A DNA stretch of 64,000 bases from Aristolochia californica (Eukaryota > Streptophyta > Magnoliopsida > Piperales > Aristolochiaceae). Position 1 is the stretch's first letter, and every line of letters starts with the position of its first letter. Below, piece by piece: positions 61,948-64,000 of this stretch. The position numbers and the translations under genes were made by a program. The stretch covers positions 62,001 to 126,000 of the forward strand of contig JARWKL010000065.1 of the NCBI GenBank assembly GCA_029961685.1. The letters are read 5' to 3'. The notes beneath the pieces are model-generated. The model was not told where the DNA came from. It saw only the letters and a list, made by a program, of their open reading frames with translations, and made no database searches.

Positions 61948-64000
61948 TAAACTCTAATTTTTTACATATATGTTTTTGCTTACGAGAAAAATACGAGAGT
62001 GAAAACTCTAGTTTGGATTTGAAAAAAAATTGAACATCCAAAATGGAAATGCACAAATGCTGAGAGAGATAATTCCAAAAAGTATCTGTGATTTTTAAGG
62101 ATGGTGAACATTTTTAGTTTTTTATATATTGGGTTTTGCAATCATCGGAAGAAGGGGGTCGAGGCCTTTTTAACTGAGTGGTGAGTACCAAACCATAAGT
62201 CATTTATAACAAAAATTATAGCCGTTACACATCAATAATCGATCAAAAAATTTACAGTGATCTATGATTATTAGGTCCGCTTTTTGTAAAATAGGCAAAC
62301 AGTGGGTTGTTTGGCTATGAAAAATATCCCACCGCACGTTAACTTGGGAATTTTTTTTTTTCTACTCCTTGAAATTTTTGGATGATTAGGTCATTTGCAT
62401 CTTCAACATGTTTCAGGCATGCATATCCACCTCATTTAAAACATGTTAGGATTAATTAGAAATATCTTTCTTTAGAATTCCACCAAGCTATTAGGGGTTG
62501 TACTAGTGGAATTTCCCAAACATGGATAACAAAACATTGGTGTTCAGTTTTAGTGCATGAAATAATTTTATTCACTTACATTTATTATAGTTTTCAATTT
62601 TGTGCATACATAAACTCTAAAATTTTCATTTTTTTGTGATTTGTTCGCCTATCTTTTTGTTTACGAGAAAAATGGGAGAGTGAAAACTCAATTTTGGATT
62701 TGAAAAAAAATGGAAATTCACAAATGATGAGAGGGATAATTCCAAATGTATTTGTGAATTCTAAGGATTTTAAAAGCTTTTAGTTTTTTATATATTGGAT
62801 TTTTGAATCATCGGAGAAGGAGGACGAGGCATTTTTAACTGAGTGTTGACTCCAAAACCATAAGTCATTTCTAACAAAAAATTTAGTCGTTACACATAAT
62901 TAATCGATCAAAACATTTACGATGATCTATGATTGTTAGGTCCTCTTTTGTAAAATAGACAAGAAGTGGGTTATTTGGCTCTAACAAATATCCCACTGCA
63001 AGTTAACTTGAGAATTTAATTTTTTCTACTCCTGGAATTTTTTGGATGATTAGGTCATTTGCATCTTTAACATGTTTCAGGCATGTATATCCACCACATT
63101 TAAAACATGTTAGGATCCACTAGAAATCTCTTTCTTATAAAATTCCACCAAGCTATTTGGGGTTGTACTAGTGGAATTTTCCAAACATGGATAACAAAAA
63201 CTTTCTTGTTCATTTTTAGTGCATCAAATAATTTTCTTCACTTACATTTATTATAGGTGTCAATTTTTTGGCATACATAAAATCTAAAATTTTCAACTTG
63301 TAGTGATCTATTTGCCTTATCTTTTTGTTTACGAGAAAAATGGGAGAGTGAAAACTCAAGTTTGGATTTGAAAAAAAATTAAACATCCAAAATGGAAATG
63401 CACAAGTGCTGAGAGAGAAAATTCCAAATATTATCTGTGATTTTTAAGGATGGTAAACTCTTTTAGTTTTTTATATATTGGGGTTTGCTTCATATAAAGA
63501 GGGGAGAGGGCTATTCATTTTTGACTGAGTGTTGACTCCCAAACCATAAGTCATTTCTAACAAAAATTATAGGCGTTACACATCATTAATCGATCAAAAC
63601 TTTTACGATGATCTATGATTGTTATGTCCCATTTTCATAAAATAGGCAAAAAGTGGGTTGTTTGGCTCTGGCAAATATCCCACTGCACATTAACTTGAGA
63701 ATTTAATTTTTCAACTCCTTGAAATTTTTGGATCAGTAGGTCATTTGCATCTTCAACATGTTTCAGGCATGTATATCCACCACATTTAAAAGATGTTAGG
63801 ATCAATTAGAAATCTCTTTCTTAAAATTCAACCAAGTTATTAGAGGATGTACTAGTGGAATTTTCAAACATAGATAACAAAACTTTGGTGTTCATTTTTA
63901 GTGCATGCAATAATTTTCTTCACTTACATTTATTATAGTTTTCAATTATTTGAGTACATAAACTCTAAAATTTTCATTTTGTCTGATTTGTTTGCATTAT

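Larger units (their letters stand above)
51778..64000 (-). repeat. Satellite array, block C (about 18 monomers, inverted)
   Basis: Same satellite on the minus strand. Anchors (first base on the minus strand) lie at about 51987, 52666, 53347, 54027, 54712, 55393, 56076, 56740, 57422, 58102, 58781, 59458, 60135, 60815, 61499, 62140, 62807 and 63489. Spacing is mostly 677-685 bp, more regular than in blocks A and B. Read on the minus strand, copies carry the GGT insertion as in block B but ATGCCT as in block A. They mostly have CCCAAT after the anchor and almost all have CACCAAAG, which marks a third subfamily. C tracts are short (5-8) except at 52,008-52,022. A small local scramble occurs at about 61,515-61,545, where some 40 bp are missing. 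No gene is found. Confidence 0.96.

Noticed and set aside
1..64000. CRISPR-like array
   Set aside because: The period is far too long, no short direct repeat with unique spacers exists, and the spacers are themselves repeated.
1..64000. LTR retrotransposon or DNA transposon insertions
   Set aside because: I looked for long breaks in the monomer pattern, terminal repeats, target-site duplications and reverse transcriptase or transposase motifs. Every interval is accounted for by satellite sequence.
1..64000. Telomeric or tRNA/rRNA gene content
   Set aside because: No TTTAGGG- or TTAGGG-type tandem arrays, no tRNA-like cloverleaf with conserved boxes and no rRNA core motifs were seen. The CCCTAAT strings are single occurrences inside the ACAACCCCTAAT landmark.

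Overview
The whole 64 kb window is tandemly repeated, non-coding satellite DNA. I find no protein-coding gene, tRNA, rRNA, CRISPR array or recognisable transposable element. One AT-rich monomer of about 680 bp (most intervals 640-720 bp) recurs roughly 93 times with no unique DNA between copies. A long, gene-free satellite with homopolymer expansions and mosaic monomers points to a eukaryotic nuclear chromosome: a centromeric, pericentromeric, subtelomeric or heterochromatic block. A plant with long AT-rich satellites is plausible, but nothing in the sequence fixes the taxon and I do not recognise the family.

Layout. Block A (about 1-15,270, + orientation) is a fairly uniform head-to-tail array. 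Its monomers lack a 3-bp GGT present in nearly all later copies, and they mostly read ATGCCT just before the C-rich end. Block B (about 15,271-51,777, + orientation) carries the GGT and mostly reads ATTCCT. It interleaves two haplotypes of the central part of the monomer, holds nearly all long poly-C tracts, and has most of the deletions and partial duplications. It opens with a 2.37 kb higher-order segment repeated twice at about 99.5% identity (15,271-17,640 and 17,641-20,009). Block C (about 51,778-64,000) is the same satellite on the opposite strand, joined at a sharp inversion junction near 51,777. Its copies carry the GGT, read ATGCCT, and mostly have CCCAAT where A and B have CCTAAT. 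Spacing there is unusually regular (about 680 bp), with traces of an older seven-monomer (4.74 kb) periodicity.

Shared monomer features, in + (block A/B) order, are: a TATATAAAAA-like run at the start; a T8 tract near position 112; a conserved inverted repeat near position 515-545 (CTTTTTG / CAAAAAG, extended to a perfect 10-bp stem in many copies); and a C-rich terminal stretch that expands to 32 C.

The points most worth following are the inversion junction, the near-identical 2.37 kb duplication whose exchange point falls in the inverted repeat, the three-source mosaic at 36.2-37.5 kb, and the poly-C expansion cluster at 20-26 kb. The many 60-130-codon ORFs are periodic by-products of the repeat, not genes.
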